64,000 nucleotides of DNA from Phenylobacterium hankyongense (GTDB taxonomy: Bacteria; Pseudomonadota; Alphaproteobacteria; Caulobacterales; Caulobacteraceae). The position numbers and the translations under genes are program-made. The stretch covers positions 3,146,001 through 3,210,000 of the forward strand of contig NZ_QFYP01000001.1 in NCBI RefSeq assembly GCF_003254505.1, read 5' to 3'. Positions 9,628 to 17,999 of this stretch are shown here, in pieces (position 1 is the stretch's first letter; every line of letters begins with the position of its first letter). Under the pieces are notes generated by a model. It was not told the origin of the DNA. It saw nothing but the letters and a program-made list of their open reading frames with translations, and did no database searches.

Positions 9628-10224
9628 TCAGGTGAGATTGGCGAGCGCGGGCGAGGTTTCGACGAAAGGTCCCTGGACGAGCAGGGTCGGCACGATGTCC
9701 TCGGGGCGTTCGACGGTGACCCAGGACTCCATGAATTCCGGCGGCGTCAGCCTGGCGTCGACGGTGTGCTGGAAGAGGTCGAACAGCGGCTTCCAGAAGT
9801 CGTCCGGATTGTAGAACACCACCGGCTTGGCGTGCAGGTCGAGGCGGCGCCAGGACAGCAGTTCGACGATCTCCTCCAGGGTGCCGATGCCGCCGGGCAG
9901 GACCACGAAGGCGTCGGAGCGCTCGAAGAACATCATCTTCCGTTCGTGCATGGAGGTGACGACGATGGTCTCCACCTTGTCGAGCGCGCGCTCGCGGCCG
10001 ACCAGGAAGTCGGGGATGATGCCGAGCACCCGACCGCCGGCGTCATGCGCTGCGCGCGCCGTGGCGCCCATCAGGCCGACGCCGCCGCCGCCGTAGACCA
10101 GGCGCAGGCCGGCCGCCGCGAGGGCCCGGCCCAGCGCGCCGGCCGCGGCCAGGAACGCAGGATCGGCCGCGTCCGAAGAGCCGCAGAAGACGCAGACCGA
10201 ATCCAGGGTGGCGGGGCGCCGCAT
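9628..10224 (-). CDS. LOG-family protein (TIGR00730; putative nucleotide 5'-monophosphate phosphoribohydrolase)
   Basis: A 198-residue Rossmann-fold protein with the family motif PGGIGTLEE (110-118), preceded by SMHERK (91-96), and the N-terminal VCVFCGSSD. The family hydrolyses cytokinin or other nucleoside 5'-monophosphates to base and ribose 5-phosphate; physiological substrate in bacteria is usually unknown. It was once annotated as lysine decarboxylase, which is not supported. It is a single gene, convergent with nadE. Confidence 0.9.
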   Translation of the reverse strand: MRRPATLDSVCVFCGSSDAADPAFLAAAGALGRALAAAGLRLVYGGGGVGLMGATARAAHDAGGRVLGIIPDFLVGRERALDKVETIVVTSMHERKMMFFERSDAFVVLPGGIGTLEEIVELLSWRRLDLHAKPVVFYNPDDFWKPLFDLFQHTVDARLTPPEFMESWVTVERPEDIVPTLLVQGPFVETSPALANLT

Positions 10225-10315
10225 CGACGATTACTCCAGGGGGAGCCACACGCTTGCAGGCGCGCGGCGAAAGCCCGATTAGCTACGGTCGGGGTTAAGG
10301 AGTTTCAATCAAACG

Positions 10316-11089
10316 GTGTTCCGGACGAAGGCGCAATTCCTCACATTCGCCGGACTCGCCGCGCTCGCCGGCTGCGGCGGCCATCCGTCGGCGCCACCGG
10401 CGCCCAATCCCCAGGCCGTGCCGGCCGAGGACCTCTATCTGGCCCCGCCGAGCGTCTCCCGCGCGGTTCGGCAGGGCGAGGCGGTGGTCCTGAGCGGGCA
10501 GGCGTCCCCGGCGGCGAAGCTCAGGCTCGCGACGCCTGGCGGCGAGGTGCTGGCCGCCTCCGCCGATCGCCAGGGCCGCTGGACCATCGCCCTGCCGGCC
10601 AGCGCGCAGGCGCGGATCTTCGGCCTGTCGATGGCGGTCGGCGCCCGGCAGGTACAGGCGCAGGGCTATGTGCTGGTGGCCCCCGGCGGCCAGTCCGCCC
10701 TGCTCAGGGCCGGCGCCGGCGCCCTGCGGCTCGATCCCAGGCCGGCTGGCCGGATCGGCGCCTTCGACTTCGACCGGGAGGGCGGCGCGGTGGTGTCCGG
10801 CGCGGCGCCGGCCGGAGCCGCGCTCTCGGTGCAGCTCGATGGCCGACAGGCGGCGGACGCGCGCGCCGACGCGCAGGGCCGCTACAGCGTGGCCCTGCCG
10901 CGGCTGGCCCCCGGTCCGCACCGGCTCGAGGTGAAGGGCGACGGCTTCTACGACGCAGTGGCGGTCGAGGCCTCGCCGCCCGCGCCACTTGCCGACGGGC
11001 CCCTGCGTAGCCAGTTCAGCCCCGGCGGCTTGCGCGCCGACTGGATGACGCCCGGGGGCGGCGTTCAGTCGACCTTCCTGGCGGGCTGA
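10316..11089 (+). CDS. Lipoprotein of unknown function
   Basis: A 257-residue protein with a GTG start and a lipoprotein signal peptide ending at LAALAGC-GG (Cys ~19). Two similar segments (about residues 50-105 and 150-205) each contain a predicted beta-rich unit ending with DRQGRWTIALP or DAQGRYSVALP, suggesting duplicated carboxypeptidase-regulatory-like or Ig-like folds. No catalytic motif is seen. It is followed after 12 bases by the ABC exporter, so the two may be co-transcribed. It probably sits in the envelope; function unknown. Confidence 0.7.
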   Translation: MFRTKAQFLTFAGLAALAGCGGHPSAPPAPNPQAVPAEDLYLAPPSVSRAVRQGEAVVLSGQASPAAKLRLATPGGEVLAASADRQGRWTIALPASAQARIFGLSMAVGARQVQAQGYVLVAPGGQSALLRAGAGALRLDPRPAGRIGAFDFDREGGAVVSGAAPAGAALSVQLDGRQAADARADAQGRYSVALPRLAPGPHRLEVKGDGFYDAVAVEASPPAPLADGPLRSQFSPGGLRADWMTPGGGVQSTFLAG

Positions 11090-11101
11090 ACGGAGCACCG
11101 A

Positions 11102-12949
11102 TTGTCCTACGTCCACGCCGGCGCGAGTCGCCGGTTCGCAACGCCCGGCGCGATCGCCCCATCGGAAGTCAGGTTCGACTTCTGGTCATCGATGGCCGAC
11201 CTCTGGCGGCTGGTGATGCGTTCGGGCGCGCCGCAGCTGCGGCTGCGGATCGCCGCCGTCCTGGCTCTGGTGCTGATCGGCAAGCTGGCCGGCGTCCTCA
11301 ATCCGGTGATGCTCGGCGACGCGATCAACACCCTCAGCCCGAGCGCCTCGGGCCATGTGACGCTGGGCGCGACGTTTATCGGCCTGGCGCTGGCCTTCGC
11401 AGCGCTGCGGCTGGTGGCCGCCTGCGCGCCGTTCGCCCGCGACGCGGTGTTCACGCGGGTCTCCCAGGCGACCATGGCCAAGGCGGCCGTGGAGACCTTC
11501 GCCCACGCGCTCGGCCTGTCGCTCGACTTCCACCAGACCAAGCAGACCGGAACGCTGTCGCGGATCATCGACCGCGGCTCGCGCTCCACCGACTTCCTGA
11601 TCCGCAGCCTGATCTTCAACCTCGGCCCCACGCTGATCGAGCTGGTGCTGGCCATGGTGGTGATGACGGTGCGGCTGGACTGGCGGTTCGCGCTCACCGC
11701 GCTCGCCACCCTGGTCATCTATGCGGTGGTGACCTTCAGGATCACCGACTGGCGCCTCGGCCATCGGCGCGAGCTCAACGCCGCCGACAGCCGCGCCGCG
11801 GGGCTCTCGGTGGACGCGCTGATCAACTACGAGACGCTGAAGGCCTTCGGCGCCGAGGGGCGGCTGGTGGGCGCCTACGAGGGCGCGATGGCCGACTATG
11901 TGGACGCTAGCTCCAAGGCCACCACCTCGCTCAACCTGCTCAACGCCAGCCAGTCGCTGATCCTGACCCTGGGGCTGGCGGCGATGACCATCATGGCGGG
12001 GATGCAGGTGGCGGGCGGATCCCTGCGGATCGGCGACATCACCATGGCCATCTTCCTGCTCAGCGGCCTCTACGCGCCGCTGGGCATGCTGGGTTTCCAG
12101 TACCGGGAGATCCGCCAGGCCTTCATCGACATGGAGCAGATGGTGGAACTGACCGCCATCGCCCCGGACATCGTCGACGCGCCGGACGCCCGCGACCTGC
12201 CGCCGGCCAGCGGGCGAGGGGCCGCCGTCGCCTTCGAGAACGTCAGCTTCCAGCATGACGCCCGCTCGGTCGGATTGCGGGAGGTGAGCTTCGAGGCGGC
12301 TCCGGGCGCCACCGTGGCCCTGGTGGGCCCGTCGGGGGCGGGGAAGACCACCGCCGTTCGCCTGGCCATGCGGCTGATCGATCCGAAGGAGGGCCGCGTC
12401 ACCATCGACGGCCTCGACATGCGGCAGGTGCGGCGGGCGTCCCTGCGCCGCGCCGTGGCGCTGGTGCCGCAGGACGTGGCGCTGTTCAACGACAGCCTCT
12501 ACGCCAACATCGCCTTCGCGCGGCCCGAGGCCGGAACGGATGAGGTCCGCGCCGCCGCCGAGGCCGCCGAACTCGGCCCCTTCATCGACAGCCTGCCGCA
12601 GGGCATGTCGACCAGGGTCGGCGAGCGGGGGCTGAAGCTCTCCGGCGGCGAGCGCCAGCGGGTGGGGATCGCCCGCGCCCTGCTGGCCGATCCGCGGGTG
12701 CTGATCCTCGACGAGGCGACCAGCGCCCTCGACGGCCCGACCGAGGCCGCCATCCAGGAGACGCTGCGCAAGGTGAGGGCCGGGCGCACGACCCTGGTGA
12801 TCGCGCACCGGCTGTCGACCATCGCCGACGCCGACCAGATCCTGGTGCTCCGACGCGGCAAGATCGTCGAGCGCGGGACCCACGCCGACCTGCTCGCCCG
12901 CGGCGGCGAATACGCCGCGCTCTGGCGACGGCAGACGCGGGAAACCTGA
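11102..12949 (+). CDS. Atm1/HMT1-type ABC exporter (fused permease and ATPase)
   Basis: A half-transporter of up to 615 residues with six predicted helices and a C-terminal ATPase: Walker A GPSGAGKTT, signature LSGGERQRVGIARALL, Walker B LILDEATSALD. The permease carries NYETLKAFGAEGRLVGAYEG, the counterpart of the NYE-K motif in Atm1-like transporters that export glutathione-linked sulfur or metal species. The start is uncertain: TTG at 11102 gives a 30-residue polar extension, while the ATG at 11192 begins at MADLWRLV just before the first helix. Homodimer in the inner membrane. Confidence 0.88.
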   Translation: MSYVHAGASRRFATPGAIAPSEVRFDFWSSMADLWRLVMRSGAPQLRLRIAAVLALVLIGKLAGVLNPVMLGDAINTLSPSASGHVTLGATFIGLALAFAALRLVAACAPFARDAVFTRVSQATMAKAAVETFAHALGLSLDFHQTKQTGTLSRIIDRGSRSTDFLIRSLIFNLGPTLIELVLAMVVMTVRLDWRFALTALATLVIYAVVTFRITDWRLGHRRELNAADSRAAGLSVDALINYETLKAFGAEGRLVGAYEGAMADYVDASSKATTSLNLLNASQSLILTLGLAAMTIMAGMQVAGGSLRIGDITMAIFLLSGLYAPLGMLGFQYREIRQAFIDMEQMVELTAIAPDIVDAPDARDLPPASGRGAAVAFENVSFQHDARSVGLREVSFEAAPGATVALVGPSGAGKTTAVRLAMRLIDPKEGRVTIDGLDMRQVRRASLRRAVALVPQDVALFNDSLYANIAFARPEAGTDEVRAAAEAAELGPFIDSLPQGMSTRVGERGLKLSGGERQRVGIARALLADPRVLILDEATSALDGPTEAAIQETLRKVRAGRTTLVIAHRLSTIADADQILVLRRGKIVERGTHADLLARGGEYAALWRRQTRET

Positions 12950-12951
12950 GC

Positions 12952-12974
12952 GGGGCCGGCGACGCGCCGGCCCC
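12952..12974. terminator. Bidirectional hairpin between convergent genes
   Basis: A perfect ten-base stem GGGGCCGGCG/CGCCGGCCCC with a three-base loop, lying in the 33-base gap between two convergent genes. There is no T tract, so it is either a weak intrinsic terminator or an RNA-stabilising hairpin. Confidence 0.6.
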
Positions 12975-12982
12975 GGCCTTGG

Positions 12983-13435
12983 TCAGTGCATCGAGTGCTT
13001 CAGGGCGCTGATCGCGTTGTGGTCGGCGCGGATGGTCTCGTAGGCCCGGCTGACCACCTGGCGGACCCGGGGCGGCAGGTCGCTATCGCTCATGGCCTTC
13101 TCGAACTTCGCCTTGATGACGTCTTCGCCGCGCTCGACCTCGTCGACCACCGCCTTCGGGTTGTGCCCGGTGAGGGCGGCCTTCAGGTCCACGAACTTGT
13201 TGTGGGCCTTGCCCAGCACCGACTGGTCGGCCTTCGGCTCCTCGCCAAAGGTGCGCACCTCCTGCTGGAGTTCGCGGGTCAGTTCCATTCGCTCCCGCGA
13301 GCGCTCCGAGAACATGGTCTTGAGCTTGTCGTCGCCGGCGTTCTGGGCGGCATCCTCGTAACCGTGAGCGCTGTCCAGCGTGGTTTCGATGAGGCTGTTC
13401 AGCACTTTCACCGCGTGGTCTTGGCTGACGTCCAT
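12983..13435 (-). CDS. PA2169-type four-helix-bundle protein (DUF2383)
   Basis: A 150-residue, wholly helical protein with ferritin-like spacing of acidic residues and histidines. The beginning VLNSLIETTLDSAHGYEDAA and ERMELTRELQQEV are typical of DUF2383 proteins, which are often stress-induced. No metal centre can be proved from sequence. An EcfG-type promoter lies upstream (13474-13498), fitting a general-stress role. It shares its upstream region with a divergent 50-residue gene that also has an EcfG-like promoter. Confidence 0.85.
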   Translation of the reverse strand: MDVSQDHAVKVLNSLIETTLDSAHGYEDAAQNAGDDKLKTMFSERSRERMELTRELQQEVRTFGEEPKADQSVLGKAHNKFVDLKAALTGHNPKAVVDEVERGEDVIKAKFEKAMSDSDLPPRVRQVVSRAYETIRADHNAISALKHSMH

Positions 13436-13473
13436 GGTCGGGTCTCCTGGGGTTGGTGGGGGATCGCGGGCAT

Positions 13474-13498
13474 AACCCGACGCGACGACGGCCGTTCC
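13474..13498 (-). promoter_or_regulatory. EcfG (general stress sigma) promoter for the DUF2383 gene
   Basis: On the minus strand GGAAC-N16-GGTT, against the alphaproteobacterial EcfG/SigT consensus GGAAC-N16/17-CGTT. It ends 38 bases upstream of the ATG at 13435. Confidence 0.55.
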
Positions 13499-13654
13499 AG
13501 CTTAGCCACGGACGGCCGCCACCTGAGCCAGGTTCAGCCGCCGTTCAGGTACGCCCGTCCAGGGTCGCGCCGCACCTCCGATGGCCTATGTCTGGTCGCG
13601 TAGCCGGAGAGGCGGCGCGCCCGGTCCCCTCGTGCGGATCGGGCGCGTATGCCG

Positions 13655-13680
13655 GGAACCTTGGCCGTGGCCTGGCTGTT
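13655..13680 (+). promoter_or_regulatory. EcfG-like promoter for the 50-residue gene
   Basis: GGAAC (13655-13659), 17 bases, then TGTT ending at 13680. It is placed 23 bases upstream of the GTG start at 13704, divergent from the DUF2383 promoter. The rest of the gap between 13436 and 13703 shows no other feature. Confidence 0.42.
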
Positions 13681-13703
13681 CCTGTCGGGCGAAGGAGATC
13701 GCC

Positions 13704-13856
13704 GTGGCAGACGAGACGGACCGCAACCTCCACACCGTTCCCGCCGGCATCCTCGACCGGCTGCTGGGCAATCGCGGCCCCAACGGCGAGCTGCTGGAGA
13801 ACGGCAAGCCGGCGCAGGTGGCCGACCTTCCGGACGACGACGAGGACGACGACTAG
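13704..13856 (+). CDS. Small acidic protein, 50 residues
   Basis: It starts with GTG behind a strong GAAGGAGA site and ends in a run of Asp/Glu (DLPDDDEDDD). The middle is PAGILDRLLGNRGPNGELLE. No family is recognised. The good ribosome site, proper stop and possible stress promoter support a real gene. Strong acidity suggests a soluble cytoplasmic protein. Confidence 0.55.
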   Translation: MADETDRNLHTVPAGILDRLLGNRGPNGELLENGKPAQVADLPDDDEDDD

Positions 13857-13903
13857 GCGCGCTTGCGGTTGTCGCCGGCCGCCGGCTGGCGCACATTGTG
13901 CGC

Positions 13904-14092
13904 ATGGCCGTCCCTGAGGAGAATCCGCGTCCCTCCGTGGTCGACGCCGAGTACAAGATCATCCACGGGCCATGGCCGCGATGGGTGCTGCATCTCAGCC
14001 TGTTCAAGCTCGCCGCCACAGCCGCCGCCGTGGTCGCGGTGTGCGTGGTGCTGACGCTGGCGGTGCTGGTCGGACTGGGCGTGTTCCGCTAG
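13904..14092 (+). CDS. Small single-span membrane protein, 62 residues
   Basis: It has a short cytoplasmic N-terminus rich in Pro and charge (MAVPEENPRPSVVDAEYK), then one long hydrophobic helix covering about residues 33-60, which ends the protein. The arrangement with a near-terminal helix resembles small regulators or subunits of membrane complexes, but no family is recognised. It overlaps the convergent 86-residue gene by four bases at the stop codons. Confidence 0.55.
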   Translation: MAVPEENPRPSVVDAEYKIIHGPWPRWVLHLSLFKLAATAAAVVAVCVVLTLAVLVGLGVFR

Positions 14093-14349
14093 GCGGACAG
14101 CCGGCGCCGAACCGCCTCCAGCAGTTGCGCGCGGCCGGGCGGCGAGGTCACGTCGAAGCGGTCGAAATCCGCGCCGGCGGCGTCGCGCAGGTCGCCGAAC
14201 AGTCCCGCCGGGTCCTCATGGAAATGCAGGAAGGCTCGCGACTTCAAATAGAAGACGCCGCGCGACCGCTCCGTCAGGCCCGGCATCAGCCGGATCTCCC
14301 GCAGTAGCGGCTCCAGGTCATCCAGCGCGGCGGGTCCGGCGTGTTTCAC
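14089..14349 (-). CDS. Conserved hypothetical protein, 86 residues
   Basis: A small soluble protein with the pattern PGLTERSRGVFYLKSRAFLH followed by FHEDPAGLFGDLR and FDRFDV. Such sequences recur as uncharacterised proteins in Caulobacterales. It lies ten bases downstream of the cicA-like gene on the same strand and is probably co-transcribed with it. No function is assigned. Confidence 0.65.
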   Translation of the reverse strand: MKHAGPAALDDLEPLLREIRLMPGLTERSRGVFYLKSRAFLHFHEDPAGLFGDLRDAAGADFDRFDVTSPPGRAQLLEAVRRRLSA

Positions 14350-14359
14350 GTTCCGCCTC

Positions 14360-15028
14360 CTAGGGCTTGGCCGTGAACACCCGGTAGCCGGGGATCTCCG
14401 CCATCGCCAGCATCTCGCGATCGCCGCTGGTGTCGCCGTAGGCGGCCTTGACCGTCAGGTCGGGCCCGAAGCGGTCCTTCAGCCGCACCACCTTCTCCGG
14501 TCCGCGGCAGTTGGGGGTGGCGAAGGCGCCGGCCACCCGGCCCTGGGCGTCGTAGGCGATCTGGGTGCCCAGCAGGACATCGGCGCCCAGGCCCCGTGCG
14601 AACGGCGCGACGAGGACATCCGGCGAGGCGGTGACGATGACCAGCCGCACCCGCTGGGTCCGCCAGCGCTTCCAGGCGGCCACCGCGTCGGGCCGCAGCA
14701 GCTGGCGGGAATGTGATTGCGCGAAGGCGGCGGCGTCGGCCTCCAGCCGTTCGCGCGGCACGCCCTTGAGGAACTCGCCGACCGCCTGCGCCTTTATCCG
14801 GCCGCGGTCCCGGTGAAACAGATAGGCGAGGGCGGCCGGCAACAGCCTCGCCACCCCCAGCGCGTAGCGGATCCTGCCCGCGCGCCACTTCAGAAAGGCC
14901 GTGAAGCTGTCGCGCACCGTCAGTGTCCCGTCGAAATCGAAGGCGACGATGGGGGCGTCGTCATTCCCCTCAGAGGCGAATGCGGCTGTCTCGTCGTGGG
15001 ACGTCGGATCAGAGCGGTCTTGTGCCAT
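14360..15028 (-). CDS. cicA: HAD-superfamily phosphatase, CicA-like
   Basis: A 222-residue HAD-IB family hydrolase. Motif I is AFDFDGTLTVRDSF (nucleophile D31, acid D33), motif II VIVTASPD, and motif IV AYGDTSGDREML. It sits divergently next to clpX, as cicA does in Caulobacter, where it lies between clpP and clpX and its dosage affects growth and cell shape. Here clpP is not adjacent. The ATG at 15028 is chosen; an upstream in-frame start at 15085 would add 19 residues of low-quality sequence. The substrate is unknown. Confidence 0.72.
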   Translation of the reverse strand: MAQDRSDPTSHDETAAFASEGNDDAPIVAFDFDGTLTVRDSFTAFLKWRAGRIRYALGVARLLPAALAYLFHRDRGRIKAQAVGEFLKGVPRERLEADAAAFAQSHSRQLLRPDAVAAWKRWRTQRVRLVIVTASPDVLVAPFARGLGADVLLGTQIAYDAQGRVAGAFATPNCRGPEKVVRLKDRFGPDLTVKAAYGDTSGDREMLAMAEIPGYRVFTAKP

Positions 15029-15247
15029 TTCGGCCCGTATCCCATTTAGAGGAAGGCGCCCAGATCCGGGGCGTCGCGTCGCCAATTGTCGCTGCCGCTA
15101 GCGAAGGCTTGTGATCCGGGCCCGGATCGGGGAATGTCAAGACTTGGACAACCCGCGGCGCGTAATCTGCATTGATAGGGCGCAGACGCCTGACGGGGCG
15201 GCGAGAGCCGGGTCTCGGCTCAGTCGCCTAGAGAGTGAGAAACGACC

Positions 15248-16510
15248 ATGACCAAGGCCGCAAGCGGGGATTCGAAGAGCACCCTCTACTGCTCTTTCTG
15301 CGGCAAGAGCCAGCACGAGGTCCGCAAGCTTATCGCGGGCCCCACCGTGTTCATCTGTGATGAATGCGTCGAGCTGTGCATGGATATCATCCGCGAAGAG
15401 CACAAGATCTCCTTCGTGAAGTCCAAGGACGGCGTTCCGACGCCGAAGGAAATCCGTGAGGTCCTGGACGATTACGTGATCGGGCAGGATCACGCCAAGA
15501 AAGTGCTCTCGGTCGCGGTGCACAATCACTACAAGCGCCTCAACCACGCGACGAAGAATAACGACGTCGAGCTGGGCAAGGCCAACATCCTGCTGATCGG
15601 GCCGACCGGCACCGGCAAGACCCTGCTGGCCCAGACGCTGGCCCGAATCATCGACGTTCCGTTCACCGTCGCCGACGCCACGACGCTCACCGAAGCCGGC
15701 TACGTCGGCGAGGACGTCGAAAATATCATCCTGAAACTGCTGCAGGCCGCCGACTACAACGTCGAGCGTGCGCAGCGCGGCATCGTCTACATCGACGAGG
15801 TCGATAAGATCAGCCGCAAGTCCGACAACCCCTCGATCACCCGCGACGTGTCGGGCGAGGGCGTCCAGCAGGCGCTGCTGAAGATCATGGAAGGCACCGT
15901 CGCCTCCGTGCCGCCGCAGGGCGGGCGCAAGCATCCGCAGCAGGAGTTCCTGCAGGTCGACACCACCAACATCCTGTTCATCTGCGGGGGGGCCTTCGCC
16001 GGCCTCGAGAAGATCATCTCGGCGCGCGGCCAGGGCACCTCGATCGGCTTCGGCGCCAAGGTCACCGACCCGGACGACCGTCGCACCGGCGAGATCTTCC
16101 GCCAGGTGGAGCCGGACGACCTGCTGCGCTTCGGCCTGATCCCGGAATTTGTCGGCCGCCTGCCGGTGATCGCCACCCTGGACGACCTCGACGAGAAGGC
16201 CCTGGTGAAGATCCTCACCGAGCCGAAGAACGCCTTCGTGAAGCAGTACGTGCGGCTGTTCGACATGGAGAACGTCGGCCTGACCTTCACCGACGACGCC
16301 CTCAACGCGGTCGCCCGCAAGGCCATCGCCCGCAAGACCGGCGCGCGCGGCCTGCGTTCGATCCTCGAGGCCATCCTGCTCGACACCATGTACGAACTGC
16401 CGACCTACGACGGCGTCGAAGAGGTGGTGGTCAACGCCGAGGTCGTGGAAGGCCGCGCCCAGCCGCTGATCATCTACGCCGAGCGCCGCGACAAGGGCGG
16501 CGCGGCCTAA
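15248..16510 (+). CDS. clpX: ATP-dependent Clp protease ATP-binding subunit ClpX
   Basis: A 420-residue AAA+ unfoldase that delivers substrates to ClpP. The N-terminal zinc-binding domain has [11 protein letters not shown] and CDECVELC; Walker A is GPTGTGKT (~117-124); Walker B is [11 protein letters not shown]; the ClpP-docking loop IGFGAKV and the C-terminal sensor-2 region [10 protein letters not shown] are intact. In Caulobacter ClpXP degrades CtrA and other cell-cycle proteins. It is transcribed alone; the 219-base gap upstream is shared with cicA. Only a weak promoter resemblance is visible there (TTGGAC near 15143). Confidence 0.98.
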   Translation: MTKAASGDSKSTLYCSFCGKSQHEVRKLIAGPTVFICDECVELCMDIIREEHKISFVKSKDGVPTPKEIREVLDDYVIGQDHAKKVLSVAVHNHYKRLNHATKNNDVELGKANILLIGPTGTGKTLLAQTLARIIDVPFTVADATTLTEAGYVGEDVENIILKLLQAADYNVERAQRGIVYIDEVDKISRKSDNPSITRDVSGEGVQQALLKIMEGTVASVPPQGGRKHPQQEFLQVDTTNILFICGGAFAGLEKIISARGQGTSIGFGAKVTDPDDRRTGEIFRQVEPDDLLRFGLIPEFVGRLPVIATLDDLDEKALVKILTEPKNAFVKQYVRLFDMENVGLTFTDDALNAVARKAIARKTGARGLRSILEAILLDTMYELPTYDGVEEVVVNAEVVEGRAQPLIIYAERRDKGGAA

Positions 16511-16549
16511 GGCATTCCGCCATGCGCCTCCTGAACTAGAGGCAGGCGC

Positions 16550-17977
16550 TTGAGCCATCTGACAGAACCCTGCGCCCGCGGCTCCGCAAGAGCCGCGGGC
16601 GCAGTCGTTTCGCAGACCCCTAAGCGGGCGCAGCGCCGGGTGCTGGCCGGCACGGTGCTGGGCTCCAGCCTGGCCTTCATCGACTCTTCGGCCGTGAACC
16701 TCACCCTGCCGGTGATCCAGCAGCGGCTGGGTGGCGACCTCGCCTCGGCCCAGTGGATCATGAACGCCTACTCGTTGATGCTCAGCGCGCTGGTGCTGTC
16801 AGGAGGCGCGGCCGCCGACCGCTACGGCCGCAAGCGGGTATTCATCGTCGGCGTTGCGGTGTTCACCGCCGCCTCCCTGGCCTGCGCCCTGGCGCCCAGC
16901 CTGCCGGTGCTGATCGCCGCCCGCGCCGTGCAGGGGATCGGGGCTGCGCTGATGACCCCGGCCAGCCTCGCCCTGCTGGGCGCGACCTTCGAGGAGAAGG
17001 GGCGCGGCCAGGCGGTGGGGATCTGGGCCGGCGCCGGCGGCCTGATGAGCGCATTGGGCCCGGTGCTGGGCGGCTGGCTCACCGACACGGTGTCCTGGCG
17101 CGCGGTGTTCGTCATCAACCTGCCGATCGCCGCGGTGGCGGTGTGGCTGGTGGCGGCCGGCGCGCGGGAGAGCCGCGGGACGCGTTCGGGACCGGTGGAC
17201 TGGGCCGGCGCCGCCGCGGTGACGGCAGGCCTGGCGCTGATCACCTGGGGCCTGACCGACGCGCCGCGGAAGGGCTTCGCCGATCCCCTGGTGATCGCGG
17301 CGCTGGTCCTCGGCCTGGCGGGGCTCGCCGCCTTCGTGCTGATCGAGCGGCGGGCGGAAAACCCGATGACCCCGCTGAAGCTGTTCCGCTCCGTCAGCTT
17401 TTCCGGCCTCAACGGCCTGACGCTGCTGCTGTACGCGGCGTTCGGCGGCGCGCTGTTCCTGCTGCCGTTCCAGCTGATCCGCGCGCACCACTATCCGCCC
17501 GCCGCGGCGGGCGCGGCGCTGCTGCCGCTGTCCGTAGGCCTGGCGGTGCTGTCGCCGCTGGCGGGACGGCTGGCGAGCCGGTTTGGAGCCCGCGCGCTGC
17601 TCACGGCCGGACCGACGCTGGTGGGCGTAGGATTCGCGCTGCTCGCCTGGCGGGCCGGGGACGGCGGCTACTGGAGCGGGGTCTTCCCCGGCCTGGCCGT
17701 GCTGGCGCTGGGCATGGGCGTGGCCGTGGCGCCGCTCACCGACGCGGTGCTGGGCGCCGTGCCCGGCGAGTTCGAGGGCGCGGCCTCCGGAATCAACAAC
17801 GCCACCGCGCGGGTGGCCGGCCTGCTGGCCGTCGCGCTGGTCGGCTTCGTCCTCGGCGCGGCGGATCCGCCTGCGGTGGCGGCGGGCTACCGTGTGGCGA
17901 TGATCGTGGCCGCGGTGGGCTCCGTCGCGGCCGGCCTTGTCGGCTGGCTGACCGTCCGGCCGCTTGCCAAGGGATGA
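16550..17977 (+). CDS. MFS drug exporter, DHA2 (EmrB/QacA) type
   Basis: A protein of about 475 residues with a 14-helix layout. Motif A is AADRYGRKRVFIVG, motif C-like GPVLGGWLTD, and helix 1 contains the DHA2 signature AFIDSSAVNLTLPVIQ. It probably exports hydrophobic compounds by proton antiport. The start is unresolved: TTG at 16550 follows AGAGG at good spacing but puts a 14-base hairpin in the coding region, while GTG at 16640 starts just before helix 1. No adjacent regulator or EmrA-like partner is seen. Confidence 0.88.
   Translation: MSHLTEPCARGSARAAGAVVSQTPKRAQRRVLAGTVLGSSLAFIDSSAVNLTLPVIQQRLGGDLASAQWIMNAYSLMLSALVLSGGAAADRYGRKRVFIVGVAVFTAASLACALAPSLPVLIAARAVQGIGAALMTPASLALLGATFEEKGRGQAVGIWAGAGGLMSALGPVLGGWLTDTVSWRAVFVINLPIAAVAVWLVAAGARESRGTRSGPVDWAGAAAVTAGLALITWGLTDAPRKGFADPLVIAALVLGLAGLAAFVLIERRAENPMTPLKLFRSVSFSGLNGLTLLLYAAFGGALFLLPFQLIRAHHYPPAAAGAALLPLSVGLAVLSPLAGRLASRFGARALLTAGPTLVGVGFALLAWRAGDGGYWSGVFPGLAVLALGMGVAVAPLTDAVLGAVPGEFEGAASGINNATARVAGLLAVALVGFVLGAADPPAVAAGYRVAMIVAAVGSVAAGLVGWLTVRPLAKG
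16571..16603 (+). terminator. Perfect 14-base hairpin after clpX
   Basis: TGCGCCCGCGGCTC pairs with GAGCCGCGGGCGCA around a CGCAA loop, followed by GTCGTTTCG. It begins 60 bases after the clpX stop and probably terminates clpX transcription, though the T tract is weak. It lies inside the first codons of the MFS gene if that gene begins at the TTG at 16550. Confidence 0.6.
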
Positions 17978-17999
17978 TGATCGTCATCTAATAATTCCC

